Shown: piece by piece, positions 25,229 to 35,026 of the stretch
Layout: every line of letters starts with the position of its first letter
Numbering within the stretch: the stretch's first letter is position 1
Source of the DNA: Vannielia litorea
GTDB taxonomy: Bacteria; Pseudomonadota; Alphaproteobacteria; Rhodobacterales; Rhodobacteraceae
Reading direction: 5' to 3'
NCBI RefSeq assembly: GCF_019801175.1
Contig: NZ_JAHVJR010000003.1
Coordinates: 1-64,000 of the forward strand
Length of the DNA stretch: 64,000 nucleotides
Translations under genes and position numbers: made by a program
Notes under the pieces: generated by a model
The model's database searches: none
What the model was told of the DNA's origin: nothing
What the model saw: the letters and a program-made list of their open reading frames with translations, nothing else

Positions 25229-25357
25229 GTCGCCGACGGCGACACGCCGGGCCGTGGGACCGCTCCAGGAAAGCATCCCCACGACCCGGCTGGCGCGCCG
25301 ACGGCGATGGCACGATGCCAGCCGGGGCATACCCTCTGCCAAGGGTTGCCCCGGCTG
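25229..25357. terminator. Three stacked inverted repeats between convergent genes
   Basis: A short GTCGCC/GGCGAC hairpin (25229-25243) is followed by a long stem (25246-25259 with 25276-25290, one mismatch, one bulge). A third stem follows (25319-25329 with 25347-25357, perfect 11 bp), extended inward by ACCCT/AGGGT. They probably end transcription from both sides, though T-runs are poor. Confidence 0.5.
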
Positions 25358-25366
25358 CTGACGTCG

Positions 25367-25723
25367 TCAGACCTTGAGCGTGCCTTCGGTCTCACGCACC
25401 TTCAGGCGCGCCATGCCGAGGTTGGCCTTGGCGCGATCCAGCGCGACATAGATGAACACATCGGGGTTGGACGCCAGCGGGCGGATCAGGTGGATCTGGC
25501 TGCCCAGCGAGATCATGATGTCTTCAATGCGGTCCTCAAGACCGAGCGACTGCATCGCCGCGTTCTTCGCGCGAACGACTTCCATGTTGGCCGCGCCAGC
25601 GGTTTCGAGATCGAGGATGCCGTTGCCGTCTTCGGAAGCCAGCATCATGCCGGACTCGCTGTCCACTAGGCAGGCGCCGATGAAACCGTCGAGATTTGTG
25701 AGGTTGGAAAGGTCAGTGCTCAT
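25367..25723 (-). CDS. Roadblock/LC7-domain protein
   Basis: This 118-residue protein has the Roadblock fold pattern: DGFIGACLVDSESGMMLASED, then GAANMEVVRAKNAAMQSLGLEDRIEDIMISLGSQIHLIRPLASNPDVFIYVALDR. Bacterial members often act as regulators of small GTPases or as dimer modules. No GTPase partner is adjacent, so the role is open. It is a single gene, convergent with the 51-residue frame. Confidence 0.8.
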   Translation of the reverse strand: MSTDLSNLTNLDGFIGACLVDSESGMMLASEDGNGILDLETAGAANMEVVRAKNAAMQSLGLEDRIEDIMISLGSQIHLIRPLASNPDVFIYVALDRAKANLGMARLKVRETEGTLKV

Positions 25724-26060
25724 GATTTCGTTTCTCCAGGAAAGGTGTCGATGCTCAATGATTTGTTCCCCGTTCGTGACAATAATCGGGCCGGATCATC
25801 CGGATAATTGGGTTTTTACGACCGTTGAAGAAAATGCCTAATTGCCTGAAAAATCTGGCCTGAATCGAGGTTCAGCCAAGGCTCCCGCTCCATTTTCGCC
25901 ATCTTTAGGCGGCATTTTCGGTAAGTTTGAAGCAGCGAAGAAACAATCCTTCGCGGAGGCTCAAGGCCCTTCGCCGTGCCGCAATGTCGTGCCCTTGCCG
26001 CCGTGTCACGCCCGGCCACTCCGCTTGACTCTCCCCCGCCTCCGGCGCAACACGCCGCCC
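25724..26060. other. Spacer between the Roadblock gene and crcB
   Basis: This 337-nt divergent spacer has an AT-richer middle. I looked for a fluoride riboswitch before crcB and saw none. TTGACT at 26025-26030 could be a -35 for crcB, but the matching -10 (CAACAC) is poor. No gene is supported. Confidence 0.4.
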
Positions 26061-26438
26061 ATGATTTCAACGCTGGCACAAGTCGCCCTCGGTGGCGCCC
26101 TCGGGGCCTCGGCCCGCTACCTGACAGGGGTGGCGGCGATCCGCGTGATGGGGCCGGGCTTTCCTTGGGGCACGCTCACGGTCAACGTGGCCGGCTCGCT
26201 GCTGATGGGCCTCTTTGCTGCCCTCGTGGGCCTGCGCGGCGGTCACGCCCTCTCGCCCTTCGTGATGACCGGCCTGCTCGGTGGCTTCACCACCTTCTCC
26301 GCCTTCTCGCTCGATGCGGTCACCCTCTTCGAGCGTGGGCAGATGGGCACGGCGGCGCTCTACGTGGTGGCCTCGGTCACCCTCTCCATCCTCGCACTCA
26401 TCGCAGGGCTGGCGCTGGGCCGGGGAGTCTTCGCATGA
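26061..26438 (+). CDS. crcB: Fluoride exporter CrcB (Fluc family)
   Basis: This 125-residue protein has four hydrophobic helices. It carries the Fluc signatures GGALGASARYLTG, GTLTVNVAGSLLMGLF (with the pore Asn) and TGLLGGFTTFSAFSLDA with the phenylalanine-box threonine. It exports fluoride as an antiparallel dimer. No ribosome site precedes the ATG. Its stop overlaps the rluC-type start (ATGA), beginning a three- to four-gene coupled unit. Confidence 0.92.
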   Translation: MISTLAQVALGGALGASARYLTGVAAIRVMGPGFPWGTLTVNVAGSLLMGLFAALVGLRGGHALSPFVMTGLLGGFTTFSAFSLDAVTLFERGQMGTAALYVVASVTLSILALIAGLALGRGVFA

Positions 26439-27472
26439 GCCGCGTGCAAACCCTTCCCGTCTCCGCCGACGATGCTGGCCAGCGGCTGGATCGCTGGTTC
26501 CGCCGCATCTTCCCGCACGTCCCTCAGGGCCGGATCGAGAAGATGTGCCGCAAGGGCGAGATTCGCGTCGATGGCGGGCGGGTGAAGGCCTCGACCCGGC
26601 TGGAAGAAGGGCAGGAGGTGCGCATCCCGCCGCTCCCCGAGGGGGCCGCGCCCACGCCCACCAAGCGCAGCACGGTCTCCGACGCCGATGCCAAGATGAT
26701 CCGCGATGCGGTCATCTGGAAGGACGATTACATCATCGCCCTCAACAAGCCCCCGGGCCTGCCCACGCAAGGCGGCTCCGGCCAAACGCGCCACGTCGAC
26801 GGGCTGGCCGAGGCGCTGACCTTCGGCACCGAGGACAAGCCCCGCCTCGTCCATCGGCTCGACAAGGACACCTCCGGCGTCCTGCTGCTCGCCCGCTCCC
26901 GCAAGATCGCGGCCGACCTGACTGCAGCCATCCGCCACAAGGAAACCCGCAAGATCTACTGGGCCGTGGTGGCCGGTGTGCCCTCGCCCTACAACGGCGA
27001 GATCAAATTTGGCCTCGTCAAAGCGCCGGGTGGCAAGGGGGCAGGGGAGAAGATGCTCTGTGTCCACCCCCGCGAAGTCGAGAGCACCGAGGGCGCCAAA
27101 CGGGCGCACACGCTCTATTCCGCACTCTACCGCGTGGCGGGCCGCGCCACATGGGTTGCTCTGGAGCCGATCACAGGCCGCACTCACCAGCTCCGCGCCC
27201 ACATGGCCGAGATCGGCCATCCGATCGCGGGCGACGGCAAATACGGCGGCTCGGCACAGGAGAACATGGGCGACGGATGGGGCGCTGGAATGGGCGGCAT
27301 CATATCGGGCAAGCTGCATCTGCACGCCCGCTCGATGACCTTCCTGCACCCGGTCACCAAGCAGCCCGTCACCGTGACCGCCCCGCTGCCCCAGCATATG
27401 GCCGAGACCTTTGACACCTTCGGTTGGACAGAGGATCTCGCCGCCGACGACCCCTTCGAGGACTACCATTGA
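26435..27472 (+). CDS. RluC/RluD-family 23S rRNA pseudouridine synthase
   Basis: This 345-residue protein has an N-terminal S4 domain (QRLDRWFRRIFPHVPQGRIEKMCRKGEIRVDGGRV) and the catalytic motif HRLDKDTSGVLLLAR with Asp143. The GRTHQLRAHMAEIGHPIAGDGKYGG C-terminal signature is also present. RluC modifies U955, U2504 and U2580 in E. coli; the exact target here is inferred only. Its start overlaps crcB and its stop overlaps the HAD gene (TTGA). Confidence 0.9.
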   Translation: MSRVQTLPVSADDAGQRLDRWFRRIFPHVPQGRIEKMCRKGEIRVDGGRVKASTRLEEGQEVRIPPLPEGAAPTPTKRSTVSDADAKMIRDAVIWKDDYIIALNKPPGLPTQGGSGQTRHVDGLAEALTFGTEDKPRLVHRLDKDTSGVLLLARSRKIAADLTAAIRHKETRKIYWAVVAGVPSPYNGEIKFGLVKAPGGKGAGEKMLCVHPREVESTEGAKRAHTLYSALYRVAGRATWVALEPITGRTHQLRAHMAEIGHPIAGDGKYGGSAQENMGDGWGAGMGGIISGKLHLHARSMTFLHPVTKQPVTVTAPLPQHMAETFDTFGWTEDLAADDPFEDYH

Positions 27473-28140
27473 GCCAGCTGCGCTGCATCATCTTCGACGT
27501 GGATGGCACGCTCATCGACAGCCAGAACGAGATCGTCGCCGCGATGACCGCGGGCTTTGCCGCCACCGGCCGCACGGCCCCGCCGCGCGCGCAGGTGCTC
27601 TCCATCGTCGGCCTCTCGCTCGAGGTGGGTATCGCCCGACTCTGCCCCGAGGCCGATGCCGGCGAGGTCGCGACCATGACCGCCGCCTACAAGGACAGCT
27701 TCGTCGAGATTCGCAAAACCTCCCCGGCGGCGATCTTTTATCCCGGCATGCGCGAGCTGCTCGATGAGCTGGCCCAAACACCTGAGAACCTGCTCTGCGT
27801 TGCCACCGGCAAGTCCCGGCGGGGGCTCGATGCGCTGGTCAAATCCTCCGGCCTCGAGGGAATGTTCATCTCCGAGCAGGTGTCTGACCATCACCCCTCC
27901 AAGCCGCACCCCTCGATGCTCGAGGCGGCCCTGCGGGAGACCGGCTGCGAGGCGCATCAGGCCGTGATGATTGGCGACACGAGCTATGACATGGACATGG
28001 CCCGCAACGCGGGCATCACCGGGATCGGTGTGAGCTGGGGCTATCATGCGCCCGCCGCGCTGGCAGAGGCCGGGGCCGCAGAGGTGGTGCAGGACGCTGC
28101 CGCGTTGGGCCGGGCGATTTTCCGGGCAACAGGAGGCTGA
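27469..28140 (+). CDS. HAD-family phosphatase (Gph-like)
   Basis: The 223-residue protein has HAD motif I DVDGTLIDS near residue 10, a motif II threonine in VATGKSRRGLD, and motif IV GDTSYDMDMARNAG. It is nearest to phosphoglycolate-phosphatase-like enzymes; the substrate is unknown. A TTG overlapping the rluC-type stop is the only start that leaves the N-terminal strand (QLRCIIFDVDGT) intact. ATP12 follows after 5 nt. Confidence 0.85.
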   Translation: MSQLRCIIFDVDGTLIDSQNEIVAAMTAGFAATGRTAPPRAQVLSIVGLSLEVGIARLCPEADAGEVATMTAAYKDSFVEIRKTSPAAIFYPGMRELLDELAQTPENLLCVATGKSRRGLDALVKSSGLEGMFISEQVSDHHPSKPHPSMLEAALRETGCEAHQAVMIGDTSYDMDMARNAGITGIGVSWGYHAPAALAEAGAAEVVQDAAALGRAIFRATGG

Positions 28141-28145
28141 CGCAA

Positions 28146-28862
28146 ATGGCGGAATGGGCGGCAAAACGGTTCTGGACCGAGGCACAGGCCGTGCCCGAGG
28201 GCGCGGGCTTCGCCGTGCATCTCGATGGCCGCCCGGTGAAGACCCCGGCCAAGGCCCCGCTGCTGCTGCCCACCGAGGCGCTTGCCCGCGCCGTGGCTGC
28301 CGAGTGGCAAGCACAGGGCGAAAAGATCGATCCGCTCTCCATGCCCTTCACCCGCTCCGCCAACTCCGCGCTCGACCGGGTTGCGCCGCAGCACGCCGAC
28401 GTGGCAGAGATCGTGGCCGCCTATGGCGAGAGCGATCTCATCTGCTACCGGGCCGAAAGCCCCACTGCACTGGTCGAACGTCAGGCCGTGGCGTGGGATC
28501 CGCTGGTGGATTGGGCCAGTGACGCACTCGATGCGCCCCTCGTCATCGCCACCGGGGTAATGCATGTGCCCCAGCCCGCCACCTCCATCGAGGCGCTGCG
28601 GGCGCTGGTCCAGCGTCAGGATGCCTTCGCGCTCACCGCGCTGCACGATCTCACCGCTCTCTCCGGCTCGCTGATCATGGGACTTGCCGTGCAGGCAGGC
28701 CACGCCGCGCCTGAGGATCTTTGGGAGCGTAGCCGGGTCGATGAGGCTTGGCAGATCGAGCAATGGGGCGAGGATGAAGAGGCCGCCGAAGTGGCCGCCC
28801 GCAAACGTGGCGATTTCTTGCACGCGGCAGAGCTCTTCCGGCTTTCCAGACTTGCCAAGTGA
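28146..28862 (+). CDS. ATP12-family F1-ATPase assembly chaperone
   Basis: This 238-residue protein has the ATP12 pattern: RFWTEAQAVPEGAGFAVHLDGRPVKTPAKAPLLLPTEALARAVAAEWQAQ, then MPFTRSANSALDRV, YGESDLICYRAESP and the late SLIMGLAVQAG and DEAWQIEQWGED segments. Mitochondrial ATP12 binds the F1 alpha subunit during assembly; alphaproteobacteria carry homologues. The ATG follows CAGGAGG. Confidence 0.88.
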   Translation: MAEWAAKRFWTEAQAVPEGAGFAVHLDGRPVKTPAKAPLLLPTEALARAVAAEWQAQGEKIDPLSMPFTRSANSALDRVAPQHADVAEIVAAYGESDLICYRAESPTALVERQAVAWDPLVDWASDALDAPLVIATGVMHVPQPATSIEALRALVQRQDAFALTALHDLTALSGSLIMGLAVQAGHAAPEDLWERSRVDEAWQIEQWGEDEEAAEVAARKRGDFLHAAELFRLSRLAK

Positions 28863-29110
28863 ATCGCGCCGCTTCGCCCTCAGGGCGAACGCCGCCGGGC
28901 TTTCGCCCAAAAAACGGGCAAAAAACTGTTTTACGCCAAGGAAGCACGCCCTCGCGCCCTTGACGTCCCCTGACGAATTCGGCCAACTTGACGCACTTCT
29001 GCGGTGTCCTGAGGGTTGGGCATCGCACTCACGCACATCGGCACACCCTGCCGGTATTCACTCCGGAAAGCCGTAACAAAACGGCACCGGACGATCAGGA
29101 AGAGGTAAAC

Positions 29111-30130
29111 ATGAAAAAATCCGTATTTCTCGGCGCACTGACCGTCGCTGGCCTTGCCGCCACCGCCGGCGCTGCGGCGACGCTTGACGACGTGAAAGCG
29201 CGCGGCAAGCTGAACTGCGGCGTTGCGACCGGCGTGCCGGGCTTTGCGGCGCCGAACGCTTCGGGCGAATGGGAAGGTTTCGACGTGGCCGTGTGCCGTG
29301 GCGTTGCCGCTGCCGTGCTTGGCGACCCGACCGCTGTCGAGTTCGTGCCCACCACCGGTAAAACCCGCTTCACCGCGCTCGCTTCCGGCGAGATCGACAT
29401 GCTGGCCCGGAACACCACCTGGACCTTCTCGCGCGACGTGGACCTCAAGTTCACCTTCGTCGGCGTGAACTACTACGACGGTCAGGGCTTCATGGTCCCC
29501 AAAGAGCTGGGCGTGTCCTCGGCCAAAGAGCTTGATGGCGCCACCGTCTGCATCCAGACCGGCACCACCACCGAGCTGAACCTCGCGGACTTCTTCCGCG
29601 TGAACAACATCAGCTACGAGCCGGTGCCGATCGAAACCAACGCCGAAGCCCAGCAGCAGTATCTCGCTGGCGCCTGCGACGTGTACACCACCGACGCCTC
29701 CGGCCTCGCCGCGACGCGCTCCACCTTCGAGAACGCGGCCGATCACGTGATCCTGCCCGAAATCATCTCGAAAGAGCCGCTCGGCCCGCTCGTGCGGCAC
29801 GGTGATGACGAGTGGGGCGATATCGTCCGCTGGTCGCTCAACGCGATGATCGCTGCCGAAGAGTATGGCGTGACCTCCGCCAACGTCGGCGAGATGTCGG
29901 CCGCTGCCGGTGACAACCCGGAAGTGAACCGCCTGCTCGGCACCGAGGGCAACCTCGGCGAGATGCTCGGCCTCGACGCTGGCTGGGCCAAGATGGTCAT
30001 CGAGAGCGTCGGCAACTACGGCGAAGTGTTCGAAAGCAACATCGGTTCGGCCACTCCGATCGGCCTGAGCCGCGGGCTCAACGCCCAGTGGACCGAAGGC
30101 GGCCTGCTCTACGCACCGCCGTTCCGGTAA
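29111..30130 (+). CDS. aapJ: General L-amino-acid ABC transporter, binding protein AapJ
   Basis: This 339-residue protein has a clear signal peptide (KKSVFLGALTVAGLAATAGAAA). It then follows the polar amino-acid-binding fold: TLDDVKARGKLNCGVATGVPGFAAPNASGEWEGFDVAVCRGVAAAVLG, and EFVPTTGKTRFTALASGEIDML. It captures amino acids in the periplasm for aapQMP. The ATG follows AGAGGTAA. A GC hairpin separates it from aapQ, typical of highly expressed binding proteins. Confidence 0.93.
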   Translation: MKKSVFLGALTVAGLAATAGAAATLDDVKARGKLNCGVATGVPGFAAPNASGEWEGFDVAVCRGVAAAVLGDPTAVEFVPTTGKTRFTALASGEIDMLARNTTWTFSRDVDLKFTFVGVNYYDGQGFMVPKELGVSSAKELDGATVCIQTGTTTELNLADFFRVNNISYEPVPIETNAEAQQQYLAGACDVYTTDASGLAATRSTFENAADHVILPEIISKEPLGPLVRHGDDEWGDIVRWSLNAMIAAEEYGVTSANVGEMSAAAGDNPEVNRLLGTEGNLGEMLGLDAGWAKMVIESVGNYGEVFESNIGSATPIGLSRGLNAQWTEGGLLYAPPFR

Positions 30131-30141
30131 GATCAAAGCAG

Positions 30142-30167
30142 GGGGCGCGACCGCAAGGCCGCGCCCC
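30142..30167 (+). terminator. Hairpin between aapJ and aapQ
   Basis: A 7-bp GGGGCGC/GCGCCCC stem (30142-30148 with 30161-30167) extends inward to a GCAA tetraloop. Without a T-run it probably stabilises the aapJ mRNA and lowers expression of the membrane genes. Confidence 0.6.
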
Positions 30168-30275
30168 TTCGCAATCGGGGATATGAAATTTCAAAATAGC
30201 TGCACCCAGTGGCTTGCGGACCCGCGTCCGCAAACGGGGAAGGTGTAGCAACTCACAGCTCGGGGGAGCGCCACA

Positions 30276-31544
30276 ATGGCAACTGTCACGGATCCGCCGA
30301 AGGCCGAATTCCGGCTTTCCATGCTCATCTACGACACCCGCTACCGGTCGATGACGATTCAGGTGGTGGCACTGATCGGGTTCCTGCTGCTTGTCGGCTT
30401 CCTGATCAGCAACACGGTGCAGAACCTTGCCACCAGCGGCAAGACAGTGGGCTTCGGCTTTCTCACCGAGCCTGCGGGATACGACATCAACCAGGTCCTG
30501 ATCGAATACAACAACCAAAACAGCCACCTCCGCGCCGCCTTCGTCGGCCTGCTGAACACGTTGCTGGTCGCGGTTCTGGGCTGCATCACCGCCACGGTGA
30601 TCGGGGTGATCATCGGTGTGCTCCGGCTCTCGCCCAACTGGCTGATCGCCCGGCTCACCACGGTTTACGTCGAGATGTTCCGCAACGTGCCGGTGCTGCT
30701 CTGGATCGTCTTCGCCATGGCGATCCTGATCGAAACGCTGCCCGCGCCCCGCGCCTTCCGCGGCGACGATCCAGAAGCGACGATGAAGATCTTCGACACC
30801 GTCGCTATCACCAACCGCGGCGTCTACGTGCCCGAGCCGCTTTTCTCGCGCTCGCTGGGTGACATTCACCTCTTCGGCACCAGCTCAATGAACTTCGATA
30901 TCAGCCTCGACCTGCTGCTGATCATCGCCGTCGTGGTGGCCTCGATCTTCGGCGTCCGCGCGATCAAGCGCAACGCCGATGCCACGCAGGAGAAGACCGG
31001 CAAGCGCCCCACCACATGGTATCTGACCCTCGGCACCCTCGTGGTGCCGCTGCTCGTGGTGCTGGTCGCGCTCGGCTTCCACCTCGGCTACCCGGAGCTG
31101 AAGGGCTTCAACTTCCAGGGCGGCACCTACCTGCGGAACTCGCTCATCGCCCTCTGGCTGGCGCTTTCGCTCTACACCGCGGCCTTCATCGCCGAGAACG
31201 TGCGGGCCGGCATCCTCGCCATTTCCGCAGGCCAGACCGAGGCCGCCGGTGCGCTGGGCCTGCGCCCAAACCGCATCATGCGGCTGGTGGTGCTGCCGCA
31301 GGCGCTGCGGGTCATCATCCCGCCGCTGATCTCGCAGTATCTGAACCTGACCAAGAACAGCTCGCTGGCCATCGCCGTGGGCTACATGGACATCACCGGC
31401 ACGCTGATGGGGATCACCCTCAACCAGACCGGCAAGGAGCTCGAAACGCTCCTGCTGGGCATGCTGATCTACCTCATCATCTCGCTGAGCATCTCGGCGC
31501 TGATGAACTGGTACAACAACCGCGTCAAACTGGTGGAGAGGTAA
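30276..31544 (+). CDS. aapQ: General L-amino-acid ABC transporter, permease AapQ
   Basis: This 422-residue permease has several membrane helices and the EAA-like loop typical of polar amino-acid permeases (GQTEAAGALGLRPNRIMRLVVLPQALRVIIPPLISQYLNLTKNSSLAI). The N-terminal half has FVGLLNTLLVAVLGCITATVIG. It pairs with AapM. The ATG follows GGGGGAG. aapM starts 1 nt after the stop. Confidence 0.92.
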   Translation: MATVTDPPKAEFRLSMLIYDTRYRSMTIQVVALIGFLLLVGFLISNTVQNLATSGKTVGFGFLTEPAGYDINQVLIEYNNQNSHLRAAFVGLLNTLLVAVLGCITATVIGVIIGVLRLSPNWLIARLTTVYVEMFRNVPVLLWIVFAMAILIETLPAPRAFRGDDPEATMKIFDTVAITNRGVYVPEPLFSRSLGDIHLFGTSSMNFDISLDLLLIIAVVVASIFGVRAIKRNADATQEKTGKRPTTWYLTLGTLVVPLLVVLVALGFHLGYPELKGFNFQGGTYLRNSLIALWLALSLYTAAFIAENVRAGILAISAGQTEAAGALGLRPNRIMRLVVLPQALRVIIPPLISQYLNLTKNSSLAIAVGYMDITGTLMGITLNQTGKELETLLLGMLIYLIISLSISALMNWYNNRVKLVER

Positions 31545-31545
31545 G

Positions 31546-32874
31546 ATGAGCAACCTGCACGCCGATACCGTCGCCTTCGTGCGCGATACCATGCTCCCGC
31601 AAAAGGAGCCGCCGGCCTCGACCGTCGGCCTCCTCGGCTGGGGCAAGAAGAACCTCTTCACCGGGCCGTTCAACACCATCGTCACTATCCTCTGCACGGC
31701 CTTCATCGCGTATGTGCTTTGGATGCTGATCCCGTGGTTCTTCTCGCCCACGTGGAATGCCACCTCGCTGGGCGAATGCCGCGAGATGCTCACAGCCGCT
31801 GGCAAAGTGGGCGAGCACGGCACCTCCGGTGCCTGCTGGGGCGTGATCCGCGAACGCTGGATCCAGCTGCTCTTCGGGTTCTACCCCGCCGAGCTCTACT
31901 GGCGCCCAATCCTCGCTTTCGTGCTGCTGGCACCCGCGCTGGCCCCGGTGCTGTTCTCCGACAAGGTGCCGAGCAAGCTGCTGATTTTCAGCGCGATCTA
32001 CCCCTTCCTCTTTCCGTGGCTGCTCTGGGGCGGCACCATCTGGTCGCCGATCTGCGCCGCGCTGGGCTTCGTGATCCTATACGCCGTGGTCAAATACGGC
32101 TCCGAGGCAATCGGCCAACTGGGCGCGATCATCGCTGCCGTGGTCGCAGCAATGGTCTGGTGGCTCTTCCTGTCCGGCTATGTGCAGGACGGGCTGGCCT
32201 CGGTCATCCCGCTGGCCATCGAGCCGGTCGCCTCGCGCGACTTCGGTGGCATGATGCTCTCGATCACCATCGGCGTCGTCGCCATCGCCTGCTCGCTGCC
32301 ACTTGGCATCGTTCTGGCGCTGGGCCGGCAATCCGACCTGCTGATCGTCAAGTCGCTCTGCGTCGGATTCATCGAGTTCATTCGCGGCGTGCCGCTGATC
32401 ACCCTGCTCTTCGTGGCCTCGACCCTGCTGAACATTTTCCTTCCGCCGGGCACCAACTTCGACATCATCCTGCGGGTCATCATCATGGCCACGCTGTTCT
32501 CGGCCGCCTACATGGCCGAGGTGATCCGGGGTGGTCTCGCCGCCCTGCCGAAGGGCCAGTACGAGGGGGCCGACTCGCTCGGTCTGGATTACTGGCAGGC
32601 GCAGCGGCTGATCATCATGCCCCAGGCCCTGAAGATCTCGATCCCCGGGATCGTCTCCACCTTCATCGGGCTGTTCAAGGATACCACGCTGGTCTCGGTC
32701 ATCGGCCTTCTGGACCCGCTGGGCCTCTCCAACTCGATCCGCGCCGACCAGGCCTGGAACGGCATCGTCTGGGAACTCTACATGTTCATCGCCGCGCTGT
32801 TCTTCCTCTTCTGCTTCGGCATGTCCCGCTATTCCATGTATCTGGAGCGCAAGCTTCAGACTGGCCACCGCTAA
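31546..32874 (+). CDS. aapM: General L-amino-acid ABC transporter, permease AapM
   Basis: This 442-residue permease has about eight or more hydrophobic segments and the conserved loop KGQYEGADSLGLDYWQAQRLIIMPQALKISIPGIVSTFIGLFKDTTLVSVIGLLD. A longer N-terminal hydrophobic portion precedes the core. It forms the membrane channel with AapQ. aapP follows after 12 nt. Confidence 0.92.
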   Translation: MSNLHADTVAFVRDTMLPQKEPPASTVGLLGWGKKNLFTGPFNTIVTILCTAFIAYVLWMLIPWFFSPTWNATSLGECREMLTAAGKVGEHGTSGACWGVIRERWIQLLFGFYPAELYWRPILAFVLLAPALAPVLFSDKVPSKLLIFSAIYPFLFPWLLWGGTIWSPICAALGFVILYAVVKYGSEAIGQLGAIIAAVVAAMVWWLFLSGYVQDGLASVIPLAIEPVASRDFGGMMLSITIGVVAIACSLPLGIVLALGRQSDLLIVKSLCVGFIEFIRGVPLITLLFVASTLLNIFLPPGTNFDIILRVIIMATLFSAAYMAEVIRGGLAALPKGQYEGADSLGLDYWQAQRLIIMPQALKISIPGIVSTFIGLFKDTTLVSVIGLLDPLGLSNSIRADQAWNGIVWELYMFIAALFFLFCFGMSRYSMYLERKLQTGHR

Positions 32875-32886
32875 GGAGACCTCACA

Positions 32887-33678
<792 letters not shown>

Positions 33679-33698
33679 ACTCTTTGATGACCGATTGG

Positions 33699-33725
33699 AA
33701 GGAGGGGCAACCTTGCCCCTCCTTT
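33699..33725 (+). terminator. Terminator of the aap operon
   Basis: A 12-bp perfect repeat (33699-33710 with 33713-33724), reading AAGGAGGGGCAA and its complement, is followed by TGTCATTT. Confidence 0.85.
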
Positions 33726-33858
33726 GTCATTTCAAGGCAGGCATATTCGCCGCGCTACCTCTATGGGCAGCCCACCGCCGACATATAGGTGCATATCAAC
33801 TTAACTTCCCGTGGCCGCCTTGCAGTGATACCCTCGCTCCAACAGGGAGGGCGATTCC

Positions 33859-34998
33859 ATGGTCAAAGTTCTGCTCGGCACCACCAAAGGCGCGTTTATT
33901 CTCGACGGCGGCGCAAACCGGATGGGGTGGAAGGTCTCCGGCCCGCATTGTGACGGCTGGTGCATCAACCACGCCATTGGCGACCCGGCCAGCGGCACCA
34001 TCTGGGCCGGGGGCGGCAACGCCTTCACCGGTGCGGGCGTCTGGCGCTCGGAGGATGGCGGCGAGAGCTGGCAGCTCACCCGCCTGACCAAGGGCGAAAT
34101 GGATGATTGGGCCGAAAACGACCCCGACACCGCCGCCTTCTTCGGCATCACCGGCGAGCCGTTGCCCTTCGAGAGCGACTTCCAGCAAATCTGGAGCCTG
34201 AACCACGCCCACGGCACGCTCCACGCCGGCACCAAGCCTGCGCAACTGCTTGCCAGCAGCGACAAGGGCGCGAGCTTCTCCCGCATCGAGGGCCTCACCA
34301 ACCACCCTTCCGCCGACAGCTGGAACCCCGGCGCCGCAGGCCTCGTGCTGCACACCATCGTCAGCCACCCGGAAGACGCCAAGCGCGCATGGGTCGGCAT
34401 CTCCGCCGCCGGGGTCTTTGCCACCGAGGATGGTGGGGCCACTTGGGAGCGGCGCAACCGCCTCTCCAACGCCGAGGCCTGCGAGGGCCATCAGCACCCC
34501 GCAGCGCCGCGCGACGGCGACGTGGGCCACTGCGTTCACAACATGATGCGCGCGCCCGGTGGCGGCGATCTGCTTTACCAGCAAAACCACCACGGCGTCT
34601 GGCGCTCAACGGATGGCGGGCGTAGCTGGGATGATATCACCTCCGGCCTCCCCTCCACCTTCGGCTTCCCGATACGCGTGCATCCGGCCGACCCGCAAAC
34701 GCTCTGGACGCTGCCGCTCAACGGCGACAGCCAGGGCCGCTTCCCGCCCGATGCCGCCTGCGCCGTCTGGCGCTCGCGCGATGGTGGGCAAAGCTGGCAG
34801 GCGATGCGGGAGGGGCTGCCGCAGGAGGGCTGTTTCTTCACCGTGTTGCGGCAGGCGATGGCGGGCGATACCGAAGAGCGGGCCGGTGTCTACTTCGGCA
34901 CCAACAGCGGCTCGGTCTTTGCCTCCACCGACGAGGGCGACACATGGCAGGAGATCGCCCGCCACCTGCCCACCATTCTTTCGGTCGAAACCCTCTAG
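33859..34998 (+). CDS. BNR/Asp-box repeat protein (VPS10/sialidase-like propeller)
   Basis: This 379-residue protein has at least five Asp-box motifs: SEDGGESW, TEDGGATW, STDGGRSW, SRDGGQSW and STDEGDTW. They are spaced as in a beta-propeller. No signal peptide is visible, so it appears cytoplasmic. No catalytic sialidase arginines are evident, so the function is unknown. The ATG follows GGGAGGG. It is convergent with chrR, 28 nt away. Confidence 0.8.
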   Translation: MVKVLLGTTKGAFILDGGANRMGWKVSGPHCDGWCINHAIGDPASGTIWAGGGNAFTGAGVWRSEDGGESWQLTRLTKGEMDDWAENDPDTAAFFGITGEPLPFESDFQQIWSLNHAHGTLHAGTKPAQLLASSDKGASFSRIEGLTNHPSADSWNPGAAGLVLHTIVSHPEDAKRAWVGISAAGVFATEDGGATWERRNRLSNAEACEGHQHPAAPRDGDVGHCVHNMMRAPGGGDLLYQQNHHGVWRSTDGGRSWDDITSGLPSTFGFPIRVHPADPQTLWTLPLNGDSQGRFPPDAACAVWRSRDGGQSWQAMREGLPQEGCFFTVLRQAMAGDTEERAGVYFGTNSGSVFASTDEGDTWQEIARHLPTILSVETL

Positions 34999-35026
34999 GG
35001 CAGCACACGTCTCGCCGCCCGCAGCT

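Noticed and set aside
25724..26060. A fluoride riboswitch before crcB
   Set aside because: The conserved riboswitch core could not be found in the spacer, and the ATG lacks even a ribosome site.
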